From assembly GCF_001428625.1 (NCBI RefSeq), contig NZ_LMIE01000029.1:585873-649872 (forward strand): a stretch of DNA of 64,000 bases, in the 5' to 3' direction. Made by a program: the position numbers and the translations under genes. Positions 16,503-24,150 of the stretch are shown piece after piece (the stretch's first letter is position 1; each line of letters begins with the position of its first letter). The notes beneath the pieces were generated by a model. That model saw nothing but the letters and a program-made list of their open reading frames with translations, searched no databases and had not been told where the DNA came from. The DNA is from Hydrogenophaga sp. Root209. GTDB taxonomy: Bacteria; Pseudomonadota; Gammaproteobacteria; Burkholderiales; Burkholderiaceae_C.

Positions 16503-16832
16503 TCAGGCGGTCTCGCTCAGCAGACTGCGCTTGTCTTTGCGCTCGGCCCATTGCGCCGCGTCGGGCAGGGGCTCTTGTGTGGTGGTGATCACGGGCCACT
16601 TGGGAGAGAGCGCGGCGTTCAGCGCCACGTACTCCCGCTGGTCGGGACTCAGGTCTTTCTCTTCCAGAATCGCCTCCACCGGGCACTCCGGAATGCAGAC
16701 CCCGCAATCGATGCACACGTCGGGGTCGATCACGAGGAAGTTCGGGCCCTCGTGAAAACAGTCCACCGGGCACACCGCCACACAGTCGGTGTATTTGCAG
16801 CCTATGCAGGCTTCCGTGACGACGTGTGTCAT
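16503..16832 (-). CDS. fdxA: 7Fe ferredoxin (FdxA family)
   Basis: This 109-residue protein has the seven-iron pattern. CIGCKYTDCVAVCPVDCF (residues 9-26) has the spacing typical of a [3Fe-4S] plus [4Fe-4S] pair, followed by CIDCGVCIPECPVEAI (about 40-55) and a 55-residue C-terminal tail. It carries low-potential electrons in the cytoplasm. Its ATG overlaps the stop of the HEAT-repeat gene (ATGA). In this operon it could link ferredoxin-NADP reductase to the AprAB-like enzyme; that is an inference. Confidence 0.9.
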   Translation of the reverse strand: MTHVVTEACIGCKYTDCVAVCPVDCFHEGPNFLVIDPDVCIDCGVCIPECPVEAILEEKDLSPDQREYVALNAALSPKWPVITTTQEPLPDAAQWAERKDKRSLLSETA

Positions 16833-17806
16833 GCCACACCTCCCGGGTTTCCCTGCATCTGGATGGACGTCAGCGCGAGCTTGGCCAGCTTGCGCACATC
16901 GGGGTCGCTGTCCTTGAGCGCGCGCTCCAGCGGGGCAATGCCTCGGGTATCACCGATCTCCCCCAGCGCAATCACCGCCTCCTTGCGCAGGTTGCTCACG
17001 GCGTGAGCCGTGGCTTCCGCCAGCACCTGAACCGCCGCGGCGGCCTTGAGCTTGCCCAAGCTGCGCGCGGCCTTCACGCGCACCTGCCAGTACTCATCGG
17101 CCATCGCACGGATGAGATCCGGCACGCCCAGCGCTGAACGGGTTTTGGCAAAGGTGGTCGCGGCCTCTTCTCGAACCTGCCAGGCGGTGTCGACCAGGGC
17201 GCGGCTGAGCGCCGGGTGCACACTCACGGCCGTGGACTCGCCGGCATAGCCCAATGCCCCCACCGCCACCCGCCGCACCTCGGACTCAACATCGTGCGCG
17301 GCCACCTGTGTGAGGGCGGCGATGGCCTGTGGCCGTTTCAGGTAGCCCAGCACGCCCACCGCCTCGCGCCGCACCGCCGTGTCCGCATCGGTCAGCGCCT
17401 GCATGGCGGGCTCGAAAGCCGCTTCAACGCGCAACGCACGCACGGCATGGAGAGCAGCGGCTTTCACGCCGGGGTCGGCGTCCAGCAGATACGGCAGGAT
17501 GGGAGCGGCCGATGCCTGCTCCTTCAGCTCCGCCAGCGTGTAGGCCACAGCGACCCGCACATCGGCGTCGCTGTCCTTGAGCAAGGGCACCAGGGCATTG
17601 AGCGCCTCCAGGTCTTCGATACCTTCGAGCGCCTTGGCGGCTTCCAGCCGCACCGGGGGGCTGCTGTCGGCCAGCGCTTCGATGAGCAGTGGGGTGGTGT
17701 CGTCTTCTTCGTCCGTGTAGGGCAGGTCAATCACGGCGACACGGCGCACGCCCGGGTCGCTGTCCTGCAGGCGCTGGCGAATGCTTGAGTGAAGTGCGGG
17801 CGTCAT
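16829..17806 (-). CDS. HEAT-repeat (PBS-lyase-like) protein
   Basis: This 325-residue all-helical protein is built of about nine repeats of roughly 31 residues with the pattern D-xx-VR-xx-A-xx-AL-G (for example DSDADVRVAVAYTLAEL and DTAVRREAVGVLGYL). No catalytic motif, signal peptide or membrane segment is visible. Such solenoids usually bind proteins. The start MTPALHSS fits the first repeat and lies two bases after the AprB-like gene stop. Placed between two ferredoxin genes, it may be a scaffold or assembly factor for the Fe-S/flavoprotein complex. Confidence 0.85.
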   Translation of the reverse strand: MTPALHSSIRQRLQDSDPGVRRVAVIDLPYTDEEDDTTPLLIEALADSSPPVRLEAAKALEGIEDLEALNALVPLLKDSDADVRVAVAYTLAELKEQASAAPILPYLLDADPGVKAAALHAVRALRVEAAFEPAMQALTDADTAVRREAVGVLGYLKRPQAIAALTQVAAHDVESEVRRVAVGALGYAGESTAVSVHPALSRALVDTAWQVREEAATTFAKTRSALGVPDLIRAMADEYWQVRVKAARSLGKLKAAAAVQVLAEATAHAVSNLRKEAVIALGEIGDTRGIAPLERALKDSDPDVRKLAKLALTSIQMQGNPGGVA

Positions 17807-17808
17807 GA

Positions 17809-18042
17809 TCACCTCACCAGGTACGGAATGTTCACGTGCACCGCGCCGGTGGGGCAGTCCTTCTCGCACGGCATGCAGTACCAGCATTCATCGAACTTCA
17901 TGAACGCCTTGTTCTTCACCAGGTCGATGGCCAGAACATCGAGTGGACAGACGTCGACGCAGACGGTGCAGCCCTTGTCGGCAATGCACTTGTCGTCGTC
18001 AACGACAACAGGTGCCTGGGTTCGTGTGGTGGTGATGGTCAT
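17809..18042 (-). CDS. AprB-like 2[4Fe-4S] ferredoxin
   Basis: This 77-residue protein has two cluster motifs: CIADKGCTVCVDVCPLDVL (residues 18-36) and CWYCMPCEKDCPTGAV (about 52-67). The CW-x-C-xx-C spacing of the second motif resembles the beta subunit of adenylylsulfate reductase (AprB), here without the AprB C-terminal tail. It follows the AprA-like flavoprotein gene by 29 bases, so the two probably form a heterodimer that passes electrons to or from FAD. Confidence 0.8.
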   Translation of the reverse strand: MTITTTRTQAPVVVDDDKCIADKGCTVCVDVCPLDVLAIDLVKNKAFMKFDECWYCMPCEKDCPTGAVHVNIPYLVR

Positions 18043-18071
18043 GGGGGTGGCCTTTCGTTGGGTGATTCGAT

Positions 18072-19808
18072 TCAGGCGGCTTTGGCGGTGGCCGGACTGG
18101 CCACACGCAGGCGCTGGTAAGCCACCTTCTCCTGGTCGTTGAGTTCGACCACGTAGGGCTCCACTTCGCGCTTGCGGAACCTGGCGTTGCCATCGCCGTC
18201 ACTGGTGACGTTGGTGTGGCAGAACCAGTTTTCGTCGTCTTTTTCGGGGTGGTCCACGCACAGGTGGTACAGGCCCCAGCGGCTTTCGGTGCGGAACAGC
18301 GACGAGCGCGCGGCGAGTTCGGCGCAGTCGCGGATGGTGTGGGCTTCCATGGCCCGCATGAGCTCGTGCGGGTCCGCGGCCACCATGTGGTCCAGGTCTT
18401 CGCGGATCTCGTCGAAGCGCTGCAGTCCGATCTCCATCTTGCGGGTGACCTTGGGCGGCTGCAGGTAATCGTTGACCACGCGGCGGGTCTTGTATTCGAC
18501 CTGGAACGGCGTGGGCCCTTCGCTGCGCGACAGCGGTGCCGCAATGCGCTCGCGCTCCACCTGCACACGGTCCTGGTCGACGCGCGGATCGCTGGCACCG
18601 GCCACGTAGTCGGCGGCGTTCTCGCCGCAGAACTTGCCGTAGACGAAAGCGCCCAGCATGTAGTTGTGTGGAATGCTGGCGCAGTCACCGGCCGCGTACA
18701 GACCGGGAATGGAGCATTCGCCACGCTCGTTGGTCCAGATGCCGGAAGCGCTGTGTCCGCTGCAGAAGCCGATCTCGGAGATGTGCATCTCGATCATGGC
18801 CTTGCGGTAATCCGTGCCGCGCCCTTCGTGGAAGCGGCCACGGCTGGGACGCTCGTTGGTGTGCAGGATGTGCTCGATCTCCGAGATGGTTTCCTCGGCC
18901 AGGTGGTCGAGCTTCAGAAACACCGGGCCCTTGCCGCCTTCGAGTTCGTTGAAGAACTCCATCATCATCTGGCCGCTCCAGTAGTCGCATTCGATGAAAC
19001 GCTCCCCCGCGTTGTTCGAGGTGTAGCCCCCGAACGGACCGGTCACGTAGGCACAGGCCGGGCCGTTGTAGTCCTTGATCAGCGGGTTGATCTGGAAGCA
19101 CTCGAGGTTGGTGAGCTCGGCGCCCGCGTGGTAGGCCATCACATGACCTTCGCCGGTGTTGGTCGGGTTCTCGTAGGTGCCGAACATGTAGCCGGAAGCC
19201 GGCAGCCCCAGGCGGCCGGCGGCGCCGGTGCAGATCACCACGGCCTTGGCCTTGATGACGTAGAAGTCGGCGGTGCGGCAGTCAAAGCCCATCACCCCGG
19301 TGATCTCGCCGCCGGCGCCGGTGAGCAGCCGGGTGGCCACCACACGGTTGGTGATTTCCACGCGCGCCTTCTTCAGCTGGCGGTACAGCACGCGCTTCAT
19401 GTGGTGGCCTTCGGGCATGGGCAACACGTAGCTGCCGATGTGGTGCACCTTGCGCACGGCGTAGTCGCCGGTCTCGTCCTTCTCGAACTTGATGCCCCAC
19501 CGGTCGAGTTCCTCGATCATGGCGAAGCTGTTGGCGGCGTAGGCGTAGACACCCTTCTGGTCCACGATGCCGTCGTTGGCCACCGTGATCTCCTTGGTGT
19601 ACTGCTCTGGCGTGGCGTGACCCGGTATCACCGCATTGTTCAAACCATCCATGCCCATGGAGATGGCGCCGCTGCGCTTGACGTTGGCCTTGTCCAGCAG
19701 CAGGACGCGCAGCTTGGGATTCTTTTCCTTGGCTTTCACCGCGGCCATGGGGCCACCGGTGCCGCCACCGATCACCACAATGTCGTACTCAAGTTCAATG
19801 GTTTTCAT
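18072..19808 (-). CDS. AprA-like flavoprotein (fumarate reductase/succinate dehydrogenase flavoprotein superfamily)
   Basis: This 578-residue cytoplasmic flavoprotein has an N-terminal FAD site (DIVVIGGGTGGPMAAVKA, residues 10-27). The segment KRSGAISMGMDGLNNAV (about 45-61) is strongly reminiscent of adenylylsulfate reductase alpha subunits. Near the C-terminal part, GLYAAGDCASIPHNYMLGAF closes the FAD domain. The helical tail lies at 430-578. Known relatives reduce fumarate or APS, or act on unidentified substrates. The substrate here is not determined. Neighbour genes (ABC importer, UPF0324 exporter) favour an organosulfur or sulfur oxyanion role. Confidence 0.78.
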   Translation of the reverse strand: MKTIELEYDIVVIGGGTGGPMAAVKAKEKNPKLRVLLLDKANVKRSGAISMGMDGLNNAVIPGHATPEQYTKEITVANDGIVDQKGVYAYAANSFAMIEELDRWGIKFEKDETGDYAVRKVHHIGSYVLPMPEGHHMKRVLYRQLKKARVEITNRVVATRLLTGAGGEITGVMGFDCRTADFYVIKAKAVVICTGAAGRLGLPASGYMFGTYENPTNTGEGHVMAYHAGAELTNLECFQINPLIKDYNGPACAYVTGPFGGYTSNNAGERFIECDYWSGQMMMEFFNELEGGKGPVFLKLDHLAEETISEIEHILHTNERPSRGRFHEGRGTDYRKAMIEMHISEIGFCSGHSASGIWTNERGECSIPGLYAAGDCASIPHNYMLGAFVYGKFCGENAADYVAGASDPRVDQDRVQVERERIAAPLSRSEGPTPFQVEYKTRRVVNDYLQPPKVTRKMEIGLQRFDEIREDLDHMVAADPHELMRAMEAHTIRDCAELAARSSLFRTESRWGLYHLCVDHPEKDDENWFCHTNVTSDGDGNARFRKREVEPYVVELNDQEKVAYQRLRVASPATAKAA

Positions 19809-19848
19809 ACAGACCTTTCGGGTTCTTCACGGGGAGGGGGTTGAGGAG

Positions 19849-20643
19849 TCAGAGCGGGACGCGATCGACGCGCACCTTGTACTGAAAGGCGTCGCCTCGG
19901 TAATAGAGGTGTTCGTAATCGATCGGGGTGCCGTCACTGGTGTGGGTGGTTCGCTCGATGACCAGCACCGGCGAGCCCTCTTCCACCTGCAGTTGCCCAG
20001 CCAGGCGCTCGTCGGCCAGCGTGGAGCCGATCTGCAGGTCGGCATGGCCCAGCGACATGCCGTAGTCGTTTTCCAGAATCACGAACACATCGCGACTCGC
20101 GAGGTCTTCCTTGGCCAGGCGCGAACCGATGGCCACCGGCAGGTAGGTGATGTCCAGCGAGATCGGTTCGCGATTCAGGAAGCGCAGGCGCTGCAGCTCG
20201 GTGACGCGCGCCCGCTTGGCGAGTTGCAGGCGCTCCTGCACCTGGGCCGACGGCACCACCGTGCGCATGGACACGACACGCGCAAACGTCTCGTAGCCCA
20301 TCTGCCGCATGGCCTCACCAAACCCCTGCAGCTTGCCCAGGTCCTGAAACGCCTTGGGCTTGGCCACGAAGGTCCCCTTGCCATGGATGCGAAACACCAG
20401 GCCTTCGTTCTGCAGGTCGCTCAAGGCCTGGCGCACCGTGATGCGGCTGACATTGAAGGCCGCCATCATTTCGCTCTCGGAAGGCATTTGCTCGTGCGGC
20501 TTGTAGGTGCCATCGAGCACGCGAGCACGCAAGATCTCCTTGATCTGTTCGTACAGAGGCTTGGGCGACAACGGCTCGATCTGGTCCGCCGGGCGGGGCA
20601 AAGGGAGACTCGTGACGACTGCGCGTAAACCGTTGGAGGCCAT
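19849..20643 (-). CDS. GntR-family regulator, HutC subfamily (UTRA domain)
   Basis: This 264-residue protein has an N-terminal winged helix (about residues 28-95, PLYEQIKEILRARVLDG, then MPSESEMMAAFNVSRITVRQAL). A C-terminal UTRA ligand-binding domain spans about 115-260 (PVLVIERTTHTSDGTPIDYE). HutC-type regulators are usually repressors released by a pathway metabolite. It is the first gene of the operon, 40 bases before the AprA-like gene, and a perfect-arm palindrome of HutC type lies 21 bases upstream of its start codon. Self-regulation of the whole operon is likely. Confidence 0.9.
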   Translation of the reverse strand: MASNGLRAVVTSLPLPRPADQIEPLSPKPLYEQIKEILRARVLDGTYKPHEQMPSESEMMAAFNVSRITVRQALSDLQNEGLVFRIHGKGTFVAKPKAFQDLGKLQGFGEAMRQMGYETFARVVSMRTVVPSAQVQERLQLAKRARVTELQRLRFLNREPISLDITYLPVAIGSRLAKEDLASRDVFVILENDYGMSLGHADLQIGSTLADERLAGQLQVEEGSPVLVIERTTHTSDGTPIDYEHLYYRGDAFQYKVRVDRVPL

Positions 20644-20664
20644 GGTTTTGCTCGTTTCGTGGGA

Positions 20665-20680
20665 ACTTGTTATGACAAGT
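20665..20680. promoter_or_regulatory. HutC/GntR-type operator palindrome
   Basis: ACTTGT-TATG-ACAAGT has perfect 6-bp arms and contains GT-x-AT-x-AC, like known GntR/HutC boxes. It lies 21 bases upstream of the gntR start codon on the minus strand. The rest of the 20644-20852 gap shows no other structure I recognise. Confidence 0.7.
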
Positions 20681-20852
20681 CATGATGAGCAAATCGCATG
20701 CCAACCCCAAACAGGCCTGAGGGGGCTCAAATGGCGTCATATCCGGGCTCAAAGCGCCGGCAAATACCTCCAACACACCGCTGATGGTGCATGGTCGGCC
20801 CAAGCCCGGTGCATCCGCGTCGGAAATGCACAGGGATCGCGCACGGGGGCCA

Positions 20853-22304
20853 CTACGTCGGCAGAAACAGCAGCCAGTAGATCAACAACACATTGAACAA
20901 GGCGCTGAGACCCAGCAGCAGCTTCCACAGCATCGTCGGATCGCGCTGCAGCAGCGCCGATGCCGGCGGCATGGTCAACGGCCGGGACGCGCCGCGCTCC
21001 AGCGCCAGCAAAAACTCTTCCGCGGTCTCGAAGCGCAGCGACTGCTCGCGCGCCACGGCCTTCTGCACCACGTGGTCCAGCCAGATCGGCACCTCGGGGT
21101 TGTGGCGGCTGGGTGGCGTCGGGTCGCGGTAGTAGCGCCCAACCTGGTAGGGCAGCACTTCGCCGTAGGGCAGCCGGGCGGTGAGCAACTGATAGAGGGT
21201 CACGCCCAGCGCGAACAGGTCGCTTCGGGCATCGGGCAGTTCGTGCGTCTCGGCATCCGAGGCGCCGGATGACTGCCGCGTGTTGTGGCCCCACTGCTCG
21301 GGGTTCACGAAACTCGGTGTGCCGGCATGCAGCCGTCGCATGCTCTCGGGCTCACGCCCACTCAGGGCCACACCGAGGTCGAGCACGCGCAGCACACCGT
21401 CTTCGCCCTGGTGCAGGTTGGCGGGCTTGATGTCGCGGTGGATCACGCCCTGGCGGTGCAGCAGGCCGAGCACGCGCAGGGTCTGCATGGCGGCGCTGAC
21501 CGCCTGCACCGGCCCGAGCTTTTGCTGGCGGTCCAGCAGTTGTTGCAGGGTTTCGCCACTGTGCCAGTCGTACAGCAGGTAGCAGGCGCTGCGCGGCTGG
21601 TGGTTGGGCAGGGGATCGTGGACGGCGACGAGGTGGCCGGCCGCGCGCGAAGACATCATGCGTTTGGCGAGCCAGGCTTCGTGCGCGAGCATGGCGCGTT
21701 CGTCCTGGTCGTGGGCGCGCGCGGGGTGCAGCGTTTTCAAGGCGTAGAGCGTCTGGCTCCTGGGGTCGCGCACCTGGTAGAGCAGGTTGATGCCGTTGTC
21801 GGCCACGGTGGCTGTGACGGTAAAGCCGTCGATGCTCTCGCCCACCTTGAGCTTGGCTGGCACGGGCAGGCTCTGGGCGGCGCGGCTGGCGTCCTGCAGG
21901 TTGGGGCCTTGCAGATCGAGCACACGCACCACCATGGCGGTCACGTTGTCGTCGCTGCCGACGGCCAATGCCTGGGCCACCAGACGCTCGGCGGCGGGCT
22001 GGGCGCCTGCGGCCTGGGCCACGCACTCGGCGAGCTGGCGCTCGGAGAGCTTGCCGTGCACGCCGTCGGTGAGCAGCACGAAGGTGTCGCCCACCTGCAG
22101 GTCGCCCTGCACATAGTCGACCACAAGGTGGTCTTCCAGGCCCACCGCGCGCAGGAGTTGGTGCCGCAGGTCGGGGTGGTTGACCACATGGTCGTGCGTG
22201 AGGCACAGCGTCTGGCCCTCGCGCAGCAAATAACAACGCGAATCGCCCACGTGGGCCAGCGTGTACGACTGGCCGCGCAGCACCAGCGCGGTGAGCGTGG
22301 TCAC
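20853..22304 (-). CDS. Second part of a PP2C phosphatase / Ser-Thr protein kinase, membrane-anchored
   Basis: The 483 residues start with GTG (VTTLTALVLRGQ). Residues 1-130 are the C-terminal half of a PP2C domain (HVGDSRCYLLREG, LLTDGVHG, GSDDNVTAMVVRV). Residues 165-445 are a Hanks-type kinase (lysine in LYALKTLHP, HRDIKPAN, DLG in place of DFG). The last 25 are a hydrophobic tail anchor. The N-terminal half of PP2C is on the preceding reading frame, overlapping by GTGA. Intact bifunctional homologues occur beside nitrate-assimilation genes in other proteobacteria. Either the split is natural or one base has been lost. Confidence 0.8.
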   Translation of the reverse strand: MTTLTALVLRGQSYTLAHVGDSRCYLLREGQTLCLTHDHVVNHPDLRHQLLRAVGLEDHLVVDYVQGDLQVGDTFVLLTDGVHGKLSERQLAECVAQAAGAQPAAERLVAQALAVGSDDNVTAMVVRVLDLQGPNLQDASRAAQSLPVPAKLKVGESIDGFTVTATVADNGINLLYQVRDPRSQTLYALKTLHPARAHDQDERAMLAHEAWLAKRMMSSRAAGHLVAVHDPLPNHQPRSACYLLYDWHSGETLQQLLDRQQKLGPVQAVSAAMQTLRVLGLLHRQGVIHRDIKPANLHQGEDGVLRVLDLGVALSGREPESMRRLHAGTPSFVNPEQWGHNTRQSSGASDAETHELPDARSDLFALGVTLYQLLTARLPYGEVLPYQVGRYYRDPTPPSRHNPEVPIWLDHVVQKAVAREQSLRFETAEEFLLALERGASRPLTMPPASALLQRDPTMLWKLLLGLSALFNVLLIYWLLFLPT

Positions 22305-22597
22305 TGGCGGCTGCGGTTGACGCCGGCCAGCCAGGCGTTCTGCGCGCCGATGATGCGGTCCAGCGCCACCGTGGTGTCCCAGGTCTCGGGCGTTCCGTGG
22401 TAGTCGCGCACCAGGCTGGTGACCGTGGTCTGGGCCGCTTCCCGCCCCATGCCACCGGTGCTCACCCCATCGGCAATGGCCACGATGGAGCCCATGTCCT
22501 CCTGTCCCGCTGGCGGCAACATGGCGGCGCAGAAGTCTTCGTTGCCCTCCTTGCGGCCCGCCAGGCAGACAAAGCCGATGTCGATGTCAAAGGCCAT
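22301..22597 (-). CDS. N-terminal part of the split PP2C phosphatase
   Basis: These 98 residues have the first PP2C motifs: GRKEGNEDFCAAML (metal-binding D of the RxxNEDF type) and IVAIADGVSTGGMGREAA (ADGVGG-like). They end NAWLAGVNRSRQ and stop exactly where a PP2C should continue TLTALVL. That continuation is present in the -1 frame starting at 22304. With no metal site of its own, the downstream half could only be active if both parts assemble or the ribosome shifts frame. Confidence 0.75.
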   Translation of the reverse strand: MAFDIDIGFVCLAGRKEGNEDFCAAMLPPAGQEDMGSIVAIADGVSTGGMGREAAQTTVTSLVRDYHGTPETWDTTVALDRIIGAQNAWLAGVNRSRQ

Positions 22598-22603
22598 GCG
22601 GCA

Positions 22604-23899
22604 TCACCCCATCAGCATCTGCATGCTGCGTTCGTACTCGGCCGAGAGCTGCTCGAAGGCTTCGAGCAGGCTTTCACTGGCCGCCGCCAGGCCCTCGAGC
22701 CGCAGCAGCCGATCGCGCCCTGCCGGACGCTGGATGTGGGCGGCACCGGCGAGCACCTTGTCCCACTCCAGCGCCGCGGTGTCGAGCGTGCGGCGAATCT
22801 CCGGGGTGGACAGGGGCAGGCTGTTGAGCAAGGCCAGGCCTGACTCGAATTCCCGCTGCGCCCCGACCATGACAGCGTCACTGCCCCGCGCGCGCGCACC
22901 GGACTCCAGCAGCTCCATCAGCGCGCACTTGGCAAACCGCTGGGACAACATGCGCTGGCGCCCGGCGATGTTGAGCAGCTTCAGTGGTGGGGCCGAGCCC
23001 GCGCTCTCCAGACTCGCGGTCAGGCGATCGGCATCGTGCAGCAGGCGTTCGGCGAGTTCGTCCACCGGCAGCACCTGCGCGGCCGCGGGCTTCCCTTTGA
23101 GCGAGGGCTTGAGGCGCTGCCAGGTGCCTTCCACCTGGGCCAACAGGTCGCCGAAGGTGGGCGCCGAGAGCGTCTTGCCCAGCAGCGCGATGTTGGCGTC
23201 GATGCGCAGGATCGAGTCGTCCAGCAGCGCCTGCTGCTGGCGCGTCTGCACCTCGGCCAGGCGCAGCAGGTACAGCTTGACCAGGCGCTGCGAGAGCATG
23301 CGCAGCTGCCCGGCCCGGTTCACCCCTTCGGCGAAGTGGGCCGACTGGATGATGTGCTGCGACACCTGGCCCAGCCGCTGATTGCTGTGCATCGAGGCGG
23401 TGCGCAGGATCTGGAAGGCGTCGTCGTCGGAGACCTGCCGCGCGCGCATCAGGATGCCCTTGGCCCGCTCCACCGCCTTGCGGTCCTCGAAGCGCTGGGA
23501 CACATCGCGCAACTGCTCCTGCAACGCCTGCTCGCGCCGGAAGCGCGCCTGCGCGAGGTGGATGAGCGGGCGCAGGCGTTGTGCTCCATACCCGTTGACC
23601 ACATAAGCGTGGATACCAGCGGCCATGGCCCGTTCGATGTGGCCGGCATCGCTGTCGGTGGTGAACACGATCACCGGACACGGTGCGGTGTCGGCCAGCG
23701 CCTGGGTGGCCTTGAACAGTGCATCGGCGCTCGCCGACACCTCGCCAATCACCAGATCTGGTGCATGGCGCACGACGCCCTGCACCAGTTTGCTGCACCC
23801 ATCCTCCTGAGCGAGGACTTCGATGCCCATGGCTTGCAGGTCCAGCGCGAGCGGCAGCGTGGTGTGGGGACCGCTCCGAAAAACCAGCGCAGATGTCAT
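22604..23899 (-). CDS. NasT-like regulator: receiver-like, ANTAR and PilJ-type nitrate-sensor domains
   Basis: This 431-residue protein starts MTSALVFRSG. Residues 5-125 are receiver-like, with the NasT pattern. Residues about 135-190 form the ANTAR RNA-binding domain (AVERAKGILMRARQVSDDDAF). Residues about 200-430 are two helical-bundle units, each starting with a P-box-like motif: NRAGQLRMLSQRL and NIAGRQRMLSQRF. P-box arginines of NarX/NarQ and of the PilJ domain of McpN bind nitrate. The gene is divergent from nirB. NasT usually lacks the third domain and works with NasS; no NasS is seen here. Confidence 0.85.
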   Translation of the reverse strand: MTSALVFRSGPHTTLPLALDLQAMGIEVLAQEDGCSKLVQGVVRHAPDLVIGEVSASADALFKATQALADTAPCPVIVFTTDSDAGHIERAMAAGIHAYVVNGYGAQRLRPLIHLAQARFRREQALQEQLRDVSQRFEDRKAVERAKGILMRARQVSDDDAFQILRTASMHSNQRLGQVSQHIIQSAHFAEGVNRAGQLRMLSQRLVKLYLLRLAEVQTRQQQALLDDSILRIDANIALLGKTLSAPTFGDLLAQVEGTWQRLKPSLKGKPAAAQVLPVDELAERLLHDADRLTASLESAGSAPPLKLLNIAGRQRMLSQRFAKCALMELLESGARARGSDAVMVGAQREFESGLALLNSLPLSTPEIRRTLDTAALEWDKVLAGAAHIQRPAGRDRLLRLEGLAAASESLLEAFEQLSAEYERSMQMLMG

Positions 23900-24012
23900 A
23901 TGAATCAAAAGCTTATGGGTGAAAACCGGGCCGACCCCCATGGGCTGCGGCATCCCGCATGACGGGTCTGCGGCGCGCACCGCGCACACCAGGGAACGGG
24001 TCTCGAATGATA

Positions 24013-24028
24013 TGGCACACGTTTTGCA
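24013..24028 (+). promoter_or_regulatory. Sigma-54 promoter of nirBD-nasA
   Basis: TGGCACACGTTTTGCA is a full match to TGGCAC-N5-TTGCA. GG (24014-24015) and GC (24026-24027) are ten bases apart. The predicted start near 24039 coincides with the first leader hairpin, leaving a leader of about 234 bases before the nirB ATG. Confidence 0.8.
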
Positions 24029-24038
24029 TGGTTCACCT

Positions 24039-24058
24039 CGGACGTGACGAAGCGTCTG
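24039..24058 (+). promoter_or_regulatory. nirB leader hairpin 1 with GACGAA hexaloop
   Basis: CGGACGT-[GACGAA]-GCGTCTG is a seven-pair stem with two wobbles at the predicted 5' end of the RNA. The loop shares ACGA with the second hairpin but starts with G rather than A. Confidence 0.5.
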
Positions 24059-24081
24059 ACCCCGACCGCAGTGTCGCGGGA

Positions 24082-24103
24082 CTGTGCACAACGACGTGCG
24101 CAG
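24082..24103 (+). promoter_or_regulatory. nirB leader hairpin 2 with AACGAC hexaloop, candidate ANTAR-binding RNA
   Basis: CTGTGCAC-[AACGAC]-GTGCGCAG is an eight-pair stem with a single T-G. The loop (24090-24095) has A at 1 and G at 4 and is identical to that of the narK leader. Two tandem hairpins with hexaloops are the described ANTAR target format. Confidence 0.7.
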
Positions 24104-24150
24104 CGAGAAAGCGGGGCCCGCCATGTGGCGCGCCTCAGCCCGGCTTCTCG
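24104..24150 (+). other. Large hairpin in the nirB leader, possible attenuator
   Basis: CGAGAA-A-GC then GGG pairs with CCC then GC-TTCTCG, with one bulge and one mismatch. It starts directly after hairpin 2. T-rich sequence (TCTTTTCT) appears only about 24 bases later, so intrinsic termination is uncertain. The remaining leader 24151-24272 includes another dyad near 24182-24232 and a GGAG 8 bases before the nirB ATG. Confidence 0.4.

Noticed and set aside
23900-24012. NtrC dyad upstream of nirB
   Set aside because: No GCAC-N7-GTGC or close variant could be found in this stretch.
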